Source: Bacilli bacterium
Lineage (GTDB): Bacteria; Bacillota_I; Bacilli_A; RF39; UBA660
Length of the DNA stretch: 64,000 bases
Direction of reading: 5' to 3'
Assembly: GCA_017410525.1 (NCBI GenBank)
Contig: JAFQQQ010000005.1
Location: forward strand, 17,105 to 81,104
In this document: piece by piece, positions 17,777 to 24,906 of the stretch
How the letters are laid out: each line of letters starts with the position of its first letter
Position numbering within the stretch: position 1 is the first letter of the stretch
Notes under the pieces: model-generated
The model's input: the letters and a program-made list of their open reading frames with translations, nothing else
What the model was told of the DNA's origin: nothing
The model's database searches: none
Made by a program: the position numbers and the translations under genes

Positions 17777-18702
17777 TGTATGATATTATAATTATTGGAG
17801 CTGGTCCTGCTGGAATGACTGCCGCTATATATGCATCTCAAGCTAGAAAAAAAATATTGATTCTCGAAAAATCTGTATATGGTGGACAAATAGTAAATGC
17901 GGATAAAGTTAAAAATTATCCTGGATTTGAAGAAATTAGTGGATATGAATATGCTAATAAACTCTATAATCAAGTTAAAACATTTAATCCAGATTTTAAA
18001 TTTGAAGAAGTAGTTGAAATAAAAAATAACAATGAGTTTAAAGAGGTTATAACTAACAAGAACAGTTATAAAAGTAATAGTATTATTATCGCCACAGGAG
18101 CTAAAAATAGAAAATTAGGACTACCAAACGAAGATAAACTTATAGGGAAAGGTGTTTCTTATTGTTCAACTTGTGATGGAATATTTTTCAAAGATAAAAA
18201 GGTTGCTATTACAGGTGGTGGAAATAACGCTATAGATGACGCACTATATTTAAGTGATATTGCTAATAAAGTTTACTTAATCTATAGACAAAAAGATTTT
18301 AAAATCGATTCTTTAAATTTAGAAAAACTTAAAGAAAGAAATAATGTAGAATTTATACTTAATTCTAATATTACTGAATTAATAGGAAATGAAAAATTAG
18401 AAAATATTGTTGTTAAAGATAATGATACCGGTATAGAAAATAGACTAGATGTTGAGGGTATATTTATTGCTATAGGTCATATTCCTCTATCTAGCATGTG
18501 TAAAAACTTAGTAAAAATTAATGAACTAGGTTATATAATTGCTGATGAGAATTGTAATACTAATATAGAAGGTATTTTTGCTGCGGGAGATGTTAGAATT
18601 AAACCAGTTAGACAATTAACCACTGCTTGTGGCGATGGTACAGTTGCTGCTATAAATGCTTGTAAATATTTAAATAAAAAAACCATTGAAATCACTCAAT
18701 AG
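17776..18702 (+). CDS. trxB: Thioredoxin reductase
   Basis: A 308-residue FAD/NADPH flavoenzyme that recycles thioredoxin. It shows the FAD site IIGAGPAGMTAAIYA, the redox-active CSTCDG (Cys-x-x-Cys), a second dinucleotide fold ITGGGNNAIDDALYL and the C-terminal FAD contact GIFAAGDVR with RQLTTACGDG. NNAIDDA in place of the common GNSAxEEA may change the NADPH pocket or favour another donor. Coupled to trxA by a one-base overlap; convergent with the LysM gene, whose stop directly abuts. Confidence 0.95.
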   Translation: MYDIIIIGAGPAGMTAAIYASQARKKILILEKSVYGGQIVNADKVKNYPGFEEISGYEYANKLYNQVKTFNPDFKFEEVVEIKNNNEFKEVITNKNSYKSNSIIIATGAKNRKLGLPNEDKLIGKGVSYCSTCDGIFFKDKKVAITGGGNNAIDDALYLSDIANKVYLIYRQKDFKIDSLNLEKLKERNNVEFILNSNITELIGNEKLENIVVKDNDTGIENRLDVEGIFIAIGHIPLSSMCKNLVKINELGYIIADENCNTNIEGIFAAGDVRIKPVRQLTTACGDGTVAAINACKYLNKKTIEITQ

Positions 18703-19410
18703 TTATTTTTTTAGTTGTTCCCCAGTTAAAGATAATTTAAGCTCTTCTTGGGCATTTTTCAACTCTGATTTTAACTCTCCAAGTTCAGGATTCATAATCC
18801 AAATTTCTTGTCCCGCATTTAAAATACTTTTATTATTTATATTGTTTTTAGATGCTATTTTATTTGTTATTTCATAAATTTCAGTATAACTACCACTAGC
18901 TTTTTCCGCTATAGTAGATAACCTATCACCATATTCTACAGTATATCTTACCCATAAATTATTATTCTGTATGTTATTTATTTGACTCTGTATGTCAAGT
19001 ATTTTTAAATAATAAGGATTTTCTTTTTCAATAATAACTGGCACTTCTATTGTATCTCCTTCTTTTACAAACGAACTAAACTTATTTATATTATTTTGTT
19101 CTTTTATTTCATCTTCGAAATCAGAAATCGAATTATAAACGCCTTCACATTCATCAGTATAAAACTTGTTTGCTACATCAGAAATGGTATCTCCTTCTTC
19201 TACTTGCATAGAAATGTTAACCTTTATTTGATTATCTGGCACCACATATTCTTTATTTTTTTCACACCCAGTAAGCGTCATAATTGTTACTATTGATGCA
19301 GTTGCTAAAGTTACAGCAACCACTTGTTTTAATTTTCTTTTCTTCATTTTTTTATTACTTATATTTCTAACTGTACCATAATTTGTTCTTAATTCCCTAT
19401 TGTTTGTCAT
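18703..19410 (-). CDS. LysM-domain lipoprotein-like protein
   Basis: A 235-residue envelope protein. A basic N-terminal arm (1-28) leads to a hydrophobic stretch ending in MTLTGC, a lipobox-like site with Cys49, so it is probably lipid-anchored outside the membrane. Two LysM-like modules follow: one near VEEGDTISDVANKFY with EVPVI at its end, the other VEYGDRLSTIAEKASGSY to GQEIWIM. A short Glu/Leu-rich helix ends the protein. LysM binds peptidoglycan or spore cortex; no enzyme domain is present. GAGGTG lies 6 bases before the ATG. Its position next to the cotJ genes fits, but does not prove, a spore-envelope role. Confidence 0.78.
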   Translation of the reverse strand: MTNNRELRTNYGTVRNISNKKMKKRKLKQVVAVTLATASIVTIMTLTGCEKNKEYVVPDNQIKVNISMQVEEGDTISDVANKFYTDECEGVYNSISDFEDEIKEQNNINKFSSFVKEGDTIEVPVIIEKENPYYLKILDIQSQINNIQNNNLWVRYTVEYGDRLSTIAEKASGSYTEIYEITNKIASKNNINNKSILNAGQEIWIMNPELGELKSELKNAQEELKLSLTGEQLKK

Positions 19411-19454
19411 ATAAACACCTCATAATTTAATTATAACACATATAAAAATTGTTG

Positions 19455-19487
19455 TAAAATTTAAAACAAATAGAAATTATCTATTTG
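19455..19487 (-). terminator. Intrinsic terminator of cotJB-cotJC
   Basis: Stem CAAATAG/CTATTTG (19467-19473 with 19481-19487) and a moderate T tract on the minus strand. Confidence 0.55.
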
Positions 19488-20049
19488 CTTTTTCATTAAA
19501 TTTATTTAAATAATATTCCCTTAGTTCTTTAAATCTATTAAAATGAACAACTTCTCTTTGTCTTAAGAATGAAAGAGGCGCAAGTAAATCTGGATCTTCA
19601 GTTAAATTCATCAAGTGTTCATAAGTAACTCTTGCTTTTTGTTCTGCAGCCATATCTTCCATCAAATCAGCATTCCAATCACCTAAAGTTTGGAAATATG
19701 CAGAAGTAAATGGGACACCATTCGCATCTGCTGGGAATAATGCATGATCGTGCTGTACATATTGACCTGTAAGACCTGCCTCCATAAGTTCTTTTGGAGT
19801 TGCACCTTTCATTAGTTGTTTTACCATAGTAGCAATCATTTCAACATGAGACATTTCTTCTATACCGATATCATTTAAAAGAGCATACCCTCTTTCATCA
19901 GGCATAGTATATCTTTGATTTAAATATCTCATAGCTGCTGTCCATTCTCCATCTGGACCACCATATTGAGCTAATAATGCTTTTGCCATTTTTAAATCTT
20001 TTTTCTTTATATTTATAGGATATTCTAATTTTTTTACATATTTAAACAT
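19477..20049 (-). CDS. cotJC: Spore coat protein CotJC (manganese-catalase family)
   Basis: A 190-residue protein of the di-manganese catalase fold. It closely follows CotJC: QYGGPDGEWTAAMRYLNQRY, IGIEEMSHVEM with metal-site Glu and His, AADQKA-like MAAEQKARVTYEHL, and FLRQREVVHFNRF. CotJC sits in the inner spore coat of Bacilli and Clostridia and may detoxify peroxide. AGGAGG precedes the ATG. It lies 9 bases after cotJB in one operon, as in B. subtilis cotJABC. Confidence 0.95.
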   Translation of the reverse strand: MFKYVKKLEYPINIKKKDLKMAKALLAQYGGPDGEWTAAMRYLNQRYTMPDERGYALLNDIGIEEMSHVEMIATMVKQLMKGATPKELMEAGLTGQYVQHDHALFPADANGVPFTSAYFQTLGDWNADLMEDMAAEQKARVTYEHLMNLTEDPDLLAPLSFLRQREVVHFNRFKELREYYLNKFNEKANR

Positions 20050-20058
20050 ATAAACCTC

Positions 20059-20529
20059 CTAATTATCCCAAGGCCATGGCATATCATTCCAAGACCAAGG
20101 GTATGAATTTAAAGTATCACTATCTAAAGTAATAGGTCCATATTTAGATTCATAGTCTTTCGTTAGTTTTTCTTTTTCTTCTCTATATTGATTAAATAGT
20201 TTAATCCCATCTTGATTATTAGGATTTACATCTAAGAAAAGACCTAAATCCACCATGGCAAAGCTTAAAGCATCTATATAAGTTAAAAGTTCAGCCTGTT
20301 CATTCATTGGCTTAATTTCATATGGTTCCCCTATTTTATAAGGGTCATATAAGTTTTTAAACAAATTACCTCTAATAAGACCATTATAAGGATCATATAA
20401 AGTTGTTTGCTTATTCATATCTTTATTTTGAACCTTATATTGATTATCAAAGTAATTATTTTGATTATACATATCCATCATATTAGGTTTTGTATAATTA
20501 AAATTTTTAAAATTTGGGTAATTATTCAT
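20059..20529 (-). CDS. cotJB: CotJA-CotJB fusion spore coat protein
   Basis: 156 residues where CotJB alone has about 87. The C-terminal half is CotJB: ELLTYIDALSFAMVDLGLFLD, then GIKLFNQYREEKEKL and the Trp-Pro-rich tail SWNDMPWPWD. Before it, residues 44-68 (LYDPYNGLIRGNLFKNLYDP) match the CotJA pattern (x-P-x-x-G-L-x-x-G-T-L-F-x-x-L-x-x-P-Y), which is otherwise a separate small gene upstream. The first 40 residues are Asn/Tyr/Met-rich. A fusion of the two coat proteins is the simplest reading. GAGGAGG lies before the ATG; followed by cotJC. Confidence 0.85.
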   Translation of the reverse strand: MNNYPNFKNFNYTKPNMMDMYNQNNYFDNQYKVQNKDMNKQTTLYDPYNGLIRGNLFKNLYDPYKIGEPYEIKPMNEQAELLTYIDALSFAMVDLGLFLDVNPNNQDGIKLFNQYREEKEKLTKDYESKYGPITLDSDTLNSYPWSWNDMPWPWDN

Positions 20530-20611
20530 ATTTTCCTCCTCGCTTTATACTATGTATTAGAAAAATATGTGTATAGGTATGTGTCTAATTATCAAAAATT
20601 AGAAAAAACTA

Positions 20612-20640
20612 TAGACAAAGTAATAAATATTTGATAAAAT
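20612..20640 (+). promoter_or_regulatory. Promoter of tRNA-His
   Basis: TAGACA (20612-20617), 17-base spacer, TAAAAT (20635-20640), 30 bases upstream of the tRNA. Confidence 0.5.
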
Positions 20641-20669
20641 ATGTTTCGTAAGTCATTTAGGACTTATAT

Positions 20670-20746
20670 GGCGAAATTGGTGAAGTGGTTAACACGGTGG
20701 ATTGTGGTTCCATTATGCAAGGGTTCGATTCCCTTATTTCGCCCCA
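20670..20746 (+). tRNA. tRNA-His (GTG)
   Basis: Cloverleaf folds by hand. An eight-pair acceptor GGCGAAAT/ATTTCGCC includes the extra G-1 opposite C73 that identifies histidine tRNA. The anticodon arm GTGGA/TCCAT holds the loop TTGTGGT with anticodon GTG. The T arm AAGGG-TTCGATT-CCCTT is perfect. CCA is encoded (20744-20746). It is a single tRNA with its own promoter and terminator. The bases from its 3' end onward are repeated at 22395. Confidence 0.96.
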
Positions 20747-20815
20747 TTGTGAGCATTAGTGAAGCTAATATTAGTTTCACTTTTTCTTTTTGTTAAATAG
20801 ATTACATGTTATAAT
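20741..20815 (+). repeat. Repeat copy A: tRNA-His 3' end, terminator and extended -10 promoter
   Basis: Starts with GCCCCA of the tRNA 3' end, continues through TTGTGAG, the hairpin AGTGAAGCTAAT/ATTAGTTTCACT and T run (terminator 20758-20790), and ends at TGTTATAAT (20807-20815), an extended -10 element that would drive the uracil-DNA glycosylase gene. Copy B lies at 22395-22471 in the same orientation with few differences in its first 50 bases. Confidence 0.75.
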
Positions 20816-20846
20816 ATTAATATAGAAAAAGCAATGAGGTATAATA

Positions 20847-21446
20847 ATGAAAGAAGATTTTAGGAGTTTATTAGAAAATTTAAAAAAATGTGAAATTTGT
20901 AAAGAAAAGTTTGGATTTAAACCACATCCAATATTTTTAGGTAATGAGAATTCTAAAATAGTTCAAATTAGTCAAGCACCTTCTGCAACTGTTCATCAAA
21001 CTTTAAAACCTTTTACAGATCAAAGTGGAAAAAAGTTAAAATATGATTGGTATAAAATTAGTGATGATATATTTTATAATCCAGATAATTTTTATATTGC
21101 AGCGCTTTCTCATTGTTATCCAGGAAAAGACAAGAATGGTAATGACAGAATGCCACCTAAAATTTGTTATGATAAATGGATAAAAAAAGAATTAGAATAT
21201 ATAAATAATAAGCTTTATATAATAATAGGTTCAAAATCAGCAAAGGTATTTTTTCCAAATGAAAATTTTAACGACTTGATTTTTAAAGATAATTATATTA
21301 ATAATAAATTAGCAATTGTTTTACCACATCCATCACCACTCAATATAAAATGGTTTAAGGATCATCCTGAATTTATGGAAAAAAGAATTATTGAAATAAG
21401 AAAAATAATAAATGATGTGTTAGAAATTAACAACAAAAAAGGATAA
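20847..21446 (+). CDS. Uracil-DNA glycosylase family protein (probable Fe-S type)
   Basis: A 199-residue glycosylase of the family 4/5-like group that removes uracil from DNA. Four cysteines, C15-x2-C18 and CYPGKDKNGNDRMPPKIC (C-x16-C), fit a 4Fe-4S cluster. The pocket region ISQAPSATVHQ resembles motif A (GEAPG) only loosely, lacking the classic acid, while LPHPSP (motif B) with its His is clear. GATGAGG-type ribosome site (ATGAGGT) lies 8 bases before the ATG. It is the first gene inside the interval bounded by the tRNA-His repeat. A different target base is possible because of motif A. Confidence 0.8.
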   Translation: MKEDFRSLLENLKKCEICKEKFGFKPHPIFLGNENSKIVQISQAPSATVHQTLKPFTDQSGKKLKYDWYKISDDIFYNPDNFYIAALSHCYPGKDKNGNDRMPPKICYDKWIKKELEYINNKLYIIIGSKSAKVFFPNENFNDLIFKDNYINNKLAIVLPHPSPLNIKWFKDHPEFMEKRIIEIRKIINDVLEINNKKG

Positions 21447-21462
21447 TCATTTGATTATCCTT
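21434..21462 (-). terminator. Intrinsic terminator of the candidate small RNA
   Basis: Ten-bp stem (21439-21448 with 21453-21462), then TTTTTTG on the minus strand. On the plus strand it lacks a T run, so it serves the minus-strand RNA; it overlaps the glycosylase stop. Confidence 0.75.
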
Positions 21463-21537
21463 ATAAAATGCCTAACGGCACCTGTCATAGTATAATATCT
21501 TGCGATATTGTACAGTAAAAAGCATTTCTGCTCCTGT
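21434..21537 (-). ncRNA. Candidate structured small RNA, about 100 nt, family not recognised
   Basis: A gene-free stretch with its own promoter and terminator on the minus strand. The predicted RNA begins near 21537 (GATACAGGAGCAG). It folds as an outer stem AAATGC/GCATTT (21522-21527 with 21466-21471), an inner stem CTGT/ACAG and an apical AATATC-GCAA-GATATT hairpin with a GNRA tetraloop. Unpaired TTTTTA and GTGCCGTTAG flank the inner stem. No frame longer than a few codons is present. It is not a tRNA, T-box or SRP RNA by conserved sequence. Being downstream of and convergent with its neighbours, it could regulate in trans or pair with the toxin message. Confidence 0.6.
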
Positions 21538-21543
21538 ATCTAT

Positions 21544-21572
21544 ATACTACACTATTATTTTATGTTCGTCAA
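21544..21572 (-). promoter_or_regulatory. Strong promoter of the small RNA
   Basis: Minus strand TTGACG (21572-21567), 17-base spacer and TAGTAT (21549-21544). It sits just past the stop of the MazF-like gene and points at the candidate RNA. Confidence 0.65.
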
Positions 21573-21599
21573 GTATTTTTATTCAATTAAATTTTATTT

Positions 21600-22223
21600 T
21601 TATATTGTATATTCTTTAATAATTGCTTCATCTATAATTTTCATTAATTCAGTAGAACATTTTAAATTAGGTAAATAATCATATTCATTAATATTATTGC
21701 TTATAGATAATTTGCTTATTGTTTTTAAATGATCTACGCAAGCATATGAAGTTTTATCTTTTCTATTTTCATAATATTTTATTATGGAATTGATCTTTTT
21801 AATTTCTTTAGGCTCTTCTGTTTGCTTTAATATATTTTTTAATTTTGTTATTTCTTTTTTAGAATATAGAATTGTTCCAATTTTTATATTTTTTGTATGT
21901 TTTTTCGAAGTTATAGGAATTATGTGCAGCGTTGAAGATTTCATTGTATCTCCTTTTGATACAATGATTGCAAAATGATCTCCTGAAAATTCACTACCAA
22001 TGTTAACTCCAAATCTAACTTTAACTATTCTACCTCTAGAATATCTTTTAAAATTGGTAGGTTTTTTATTTATTTCATATAATAAAGTTTTGCTTTCACT
22101 AAGTTTTGAATCTTCAAAATTAGTGTATTTATCTTTTAAATTCATATCTGAAATAATAAGATTATTTTGATGTGCTTTTATTAATTTTGTATGTTTTCTA
22201 TTTTGTTCTAATGTATTATCCAT
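21600..22223 (-). CDS. MazF/PemK-like toxin with N-terminal extension
   Basis: 207 residues. Residues about 60-200 match the MazF/PemK fold of mRNA-cutting toxins: YSRGRIVKVRFGVNIGSEFSG, DHFAIIVSKG, TLHIIPITSK, then a long charged insert and YACVDHLKTISK. The first 60 residues are a charged extension I do not recognise, perhaps an attached antidote or targeting segment. No separate antitoxin frame lies directly upstream, as MazE would. AGGAGGG is placed before the ATG. The gene lies inside the interval bounded by the tRNA-His repeat. Confidence 0.75.
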   Translation of the reverse strand: MDNTLEQNRKHTKLIKAHQNNLIISDMNLKDKYTNFEDSKLSESKTLLYEINKKPTNFKRYSRGRIVKVRFGVNIGSEFSGDHFAIIVSKGDTMKSSTLHIIPITSKKHTKNIKIGTILYSKKEITKLKNILKQTEEPKEIKKINSIIKYYENRKDKTSYACVDHLKTISKLSISNNINEYDYLPNLKCSTELMKIIDEAIIKEYTI

Positions 22224-22394
22224 AAACCCTCCTAAATTTTGTATACTAATTATATAACTTTAATATATTGTAGTCAATAAAATACTGTTGATTTTAATTA
22301 GAATTTAGTTTATAATTTACATAGTGATTGATATTTATATATCAAACTTATGGGAGTATACACTATTAAAAAGTTTTCAATAGGTGTAGTAATT

Positions 22395-22471
22395 GCCCCA
22401 GTTGTGAGTATTAGTGAAGCTAATCTTAGTTTCACTTTTTTTCTTTGTTTATTATACAAATATGATATAAT
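22395..22471 (+). repeat. Repeat copy B of the tRNA-His 3' end, terminator and promoter
   Basis: GCCCCA, one inserted G, TTGTGAG, the hairpin AGTGAAGCTAAT/CTTAGTTTCACT with a longer T run, then TGATATAAT (extended -10) at 22463-22471. Only the last bases of the tRNA are present; the DNA before them is unrelated. Between copies A and B lie the glycosylase, the small RNA and the MazF-like gene. The rest of 22224-22511 holds no gene I can support. Confidence 0.72.
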
Positions 22472-22511
22472 AAAATTGATAACAAATAATAATTTAAAAA
22501 GGAGCATCTAT

Positions 22512-22847
22512 ATGAAAAGGCATTTAAAAGAATTAGTAATATTATTTATACAACTATTTTTATTTTATATATTTCCTTTATTTATGAATTTATATGGCCC
22601 CATAGGTATAGTCTTAATAATTTTATCTTCAACGTTTGTTTTATCAATAACAATAGCAATTATTTCAAAAGAGAATATAAAGTATTTATATCCTATAGTA
22701 AGCTCTATATCATTTTTACCATCGGTATTTATATATTATAATGAATCTGCTTTGATACATTGTTTATGGTACTTATTTATATCTAGTATTGGTATTTTAA
22801 TTGGTTCAATTATATATCAAATAAAAAAAGAATTAAAAATTCAATAA
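22512..22847 (+). CDS. Small integral membrane protein, unknown
   Basis: 111 residues with three or four hydrophobic helices starting near residue 8, Lys-rich ends and no recognised motif. The ATG at 22512 is preceded by AAAAAGGAG; the longer frame to 22350 runs through the repeat terminator and has no ribosome site. It follows repeat copy B as the glycosylase follows copy A. Ends in a terminator shared with mbl. Confidence 0.65.
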   Translation: MKRHLKELVILFIQLFLFYIFPLFMNLYGPIGIVLIILSSTFVLSITIAIISKENIKYLYPIVSSISFLPSVFIYYNESALIHCLWYLFISSIGILIGSIIYQIKKELKIQ

Positions 22848-22859
22848 TTTTAATTCTTT
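22827..22859. terminator. Bidirectional terminator between the membrane protein gene and mbl
   Basis: Twelve-bp stem (22827-22838 with 22848-22859), T-rich on both sides. Confidence 0.8.
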
Positions 22860-23849
22860 TTATTTTTCTAATAAGTGTAAATTATCTAAAAGTATTCCTG
22901 TTCCTTCTACTACACAAGTAAGTGGACTTTCTGCTACAAATACAGGGACTTTTAATTCATGAGAAAGTAAATTATCAAATCCATGCACAAGTGCTCCACC
23001 ACCTGTTATAATTATACCTTTATCAATTATATCAGCAGCAAGTTCTGGCGGAGTTTGTTCTAATACATTTTTAGCAGAATGTATTATTGTATAAACACTT
23101 TCTCTTAAAGCTTCCTCTACCTCTTCACTACATAATGTTATCGTATGAGGAAGACCAGTAACTAAATCTCTACCTTTAACTTCCATTTTATCATTTCTAC
23201 CTTCTGGATAAACAGAACCTATTTCAAGTTTTATTTCTTCTGCAGTCCTATCTCCAATAAGTAGTTTATATTTATCTTTAATATATTTAATTATATCATT
23301 ATCAAATGTATTTCCCGCTACTTTTATAGATTCACTTGTAACAATATCTCCAAGTGATAATATTGCTATATCAGTAGTGCCACCACCAATATCTATTACC
23401 ATGTTACCACTAGGTCTAGATATATCTAATCCTGCTCCTATAGCAGCAATCTTTGGTTCTTCTTCTAAGAAAACCTTTCTGGCTCCCGTTCTTTCTGCTG
23501 CTTCTTTTATGGCATTCTTTTCTACTTGAGTTATATTTGAAGGACAACATATAAGTATTCTAGGTCTAGATAAAAAACTCTTACCATTTATCTTTTTAAT
23601 AAAACTATTTAACATCATTTCTGTTATTTCAAAATCAGCTATTACACCATCTTTCATAGGTCTTATAGCAAGTACTTTACCAGGAGTTCTACCAAGCATT
23701 TCTCTTGCTTGAGTACCTACTGCAAGTATTTTTTTTGTATCAGAATCGATCGCTACTATACTAGGTTCATTAAGAACAATCCCTTGACCTTTAATATAAA
23801 TTAATACATTAGCAGTACCTAAATCTATACCAATATCTTTAGCAAACAT
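22860..23849 (-). CDS. mbl: MreB-like cell-shape protein Mbl
   Basis: A 329-residue bacterial actin that guides lateral wall synthesis. Actin-fold motifs are present: phosphate 1 DIGIDLGTANVLIY, connect/phosphate 2 VIDIGGGTTDIAILSLG, and IIITGGGALVHGFDNLL. The start at 23849 has TTGGAGG upstream. Its place right after spoIIID, itself after spoIIQ, is the B. subtilis order, which favours Mbl over MreB or MreBH. Confidence 0.93.
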   Translation of the reverse strand: MFAKDIGIDLGTANVLIYIKGQGIVLNEPSIVAIDSDTKKILAVGTQAREMLGRTPGKVLAIRPMKDGVIADFEITEMMLNSFIKKINGKSFLSRPRILICCPSNITQVEKNAIKEAAERTGARKVFLEEEPKIAAIGAGLDISRPSGNMVIDIGGGTTDIAILSLGDIVTSESIKVAGNTFDNDIIKYIKDKYKLLIGDRTAEEIKLEIGSVYPEGRNDKMEVKGRDLVTGLPHTITLCSEEVEEALRESVYTIIHSAKNVLEQTPPELAADIIDKGIIITGGGALVHGFDNLLSHELKVPVFVAESPLTCVVEGTGILLDNLHLLEK

Positions 23850-23904
23850 ATTATCATCCTCCAACTATATTTATTATACCATAATTCACCACATTAAACT
23901 TATT

Positions 23905-24156
23905 TTAAATTAAATTTTTATACTTTTTTTTAGTAGACTGTCCACCTCTTATATGTCTTACATCTATATGATACTTAAGAATACTTTCTACTTCTTCATA
24001 AAGTTTATAATTTATATCAATCAATCTCTCATGTAAATCTTTATGTACAGTACTTTTAGAAACATTAAAAACTTTAGCTATCTCTCTTATTGTTTCTTTA
24101 GTATCTAATATATAATTTGCTTCATCAATAACCCGTTTAACAATCAATGAATTCAT
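23905..24156 (-). CDS. spoIIID: Sporulation regulator SpoIIID
   Basis: An 83-residue DNA-binding protein that switches mother-cell gene expression during sporulation. The helix-turn-helix TIREIAKVFNVSKSTVHKDL is near-canonical, and the C-terminal HIRGGQSTKKKY basic tail is typical. Start at 24156 with GAGGGG upstream; the earlier GTG leaves no room for a ribosome site. Confidence 0.96.
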   Translation of the reverse strand: MNSLIVKRVIDEANYILDTKETIREIAKVFNVSKSTVHKDLHERLIDINYKLYEEVESILKYHIDVRHIRGGQSTKKKYKNLI

Positions 24157-24202
24157 AAACACCCCTCTAATTAATTATATATTTTTAAGATGTGTTTATA
24201 CA

Positions 24203-24228
24203 TAAAAAGGGTATGCCTTAACACCCTT
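24203..24228 (-). terminator. Intrinsic terminator of spoIIQ
   Basis: Stem AAGGGT/ACCCTT (24223-24228 with 24207-24212) and TTTTT on the minus strand. Confidence 0.65.
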
Positions 24229-24853
24229 AAATTTCATTGATTGATTTATCATAATAGTTTTCTGGATCTACACATATTCCATCAATTATTAATTCAAAAT
24301 ATAAATGGTTACCTAAGTCAGTTGATATATTAGATGTTGCTGATTTCGCGATTACTTGACCTTTGCTTACGATATCGTTAGTTTTTATAGTTATGTCTCC
24401 TACACTTTGATATACGCTAGTTATTCCATTTTTATGTTCTATTGTAATAACATTACCTAAAGTTGTATCTTCCTTTACACTCTTTACAGTACCATCTAGT
24501 ATAGCTACTACATCGAAGGTATCTCCTTTAGAATAAGAAACTCCACTACTTGGCATGTAAGTACCTTCATAGTAAATCAATGATGCTTCTTGTTCCCCAG
24601 CTTCTGCTAAATAATCATAAAAGTTTTTAGATACTACAACATTAGTATCTATATAAGGTCTAGTTATTTTTACTTCATCACTTACAACAGGAATTTTTTC
24701 TTCGTAATCTAATATTCCTTTTGATACATAACTTTCTTCTTGATTATTTAAATTCTTAACAGAAAAACCTAAAAGAGAAATTCCGCCTACCAAAAGAGTA
24801 AAAGATAAACCATAAAGTCCATAAACAACTGATTTTTTTAATTGCCTTTTCAT
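24227..24853 (-). CDS. spoIIQ: Forespore protein SpoIIQ, degenerate LytM domain
   Basis: A 208-residue protein with one N-terminal membrane helix and a LytM/M23 fold outside (GTVKSVKEDTTLGNVITIEHKNG, QVIAKSA, HLYFELIIDG). SpoIIQ forms a channel across the space between forespore and mother cell with SpoIIIAH. Zinc ligands are lost: the HxxxD site reads SYSKGD and the HxH site reads HLY, so it should be inactive as a peptidase, as for Bacillus SpoIIQ and unlike clostridial ones. Start at 24853 with GAGGTG. It lies between spoIID and spoIIID. Confidence 0.9.
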   Translation of the reverse strand: MKRQLKKSVVYGLYGLSFTLLVGGISLLGFSVKNLNNQEESYVSKGILDYEEKIPVVSDEVKITRPYIDTNVVVSKNFYDYLAEAGEQEASLIYYEGTYMPSSGVSYSKGDTFDVVAILDGTVKSVKEDTTLGNVITIEHKNGITSVYQSVGDITIKTNDIVSKGQVIAKSATSNISTDLGNHLYFELIIDGICVDPENYYDKSINEI

Positions 24854-24906
24854 TTTATTCACCTCAGTATTAAGTGTGAACAAAATAATTTTTTTTATTC
24901 AATTTT

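Noticed and set aside
17440..17973. Minus-strand frame across trxA and trxB
   Set aside because: Antisense to two clear genes with an intact active site each; Ser/Phe/Ile-rich composition typical of an antisense shadow.
21434..21540. Small RNA as SRP RNA, T-box or known riboswitch
   Set aside because: None of the conserved cores I know (GGAAGGAAGCAGC of SRP, GGTGGNACC of T-box, GGGAGTA-type elements) is present, and it ends in its own terminator without a gene behind it.
22350..22511. Longer start for the 111-residue membrane protein
   Set aside because: The extension reads through the repeat terminator and lacks a ribosome site, whereas the ATG at 22512 follows AAAAAGGAG.
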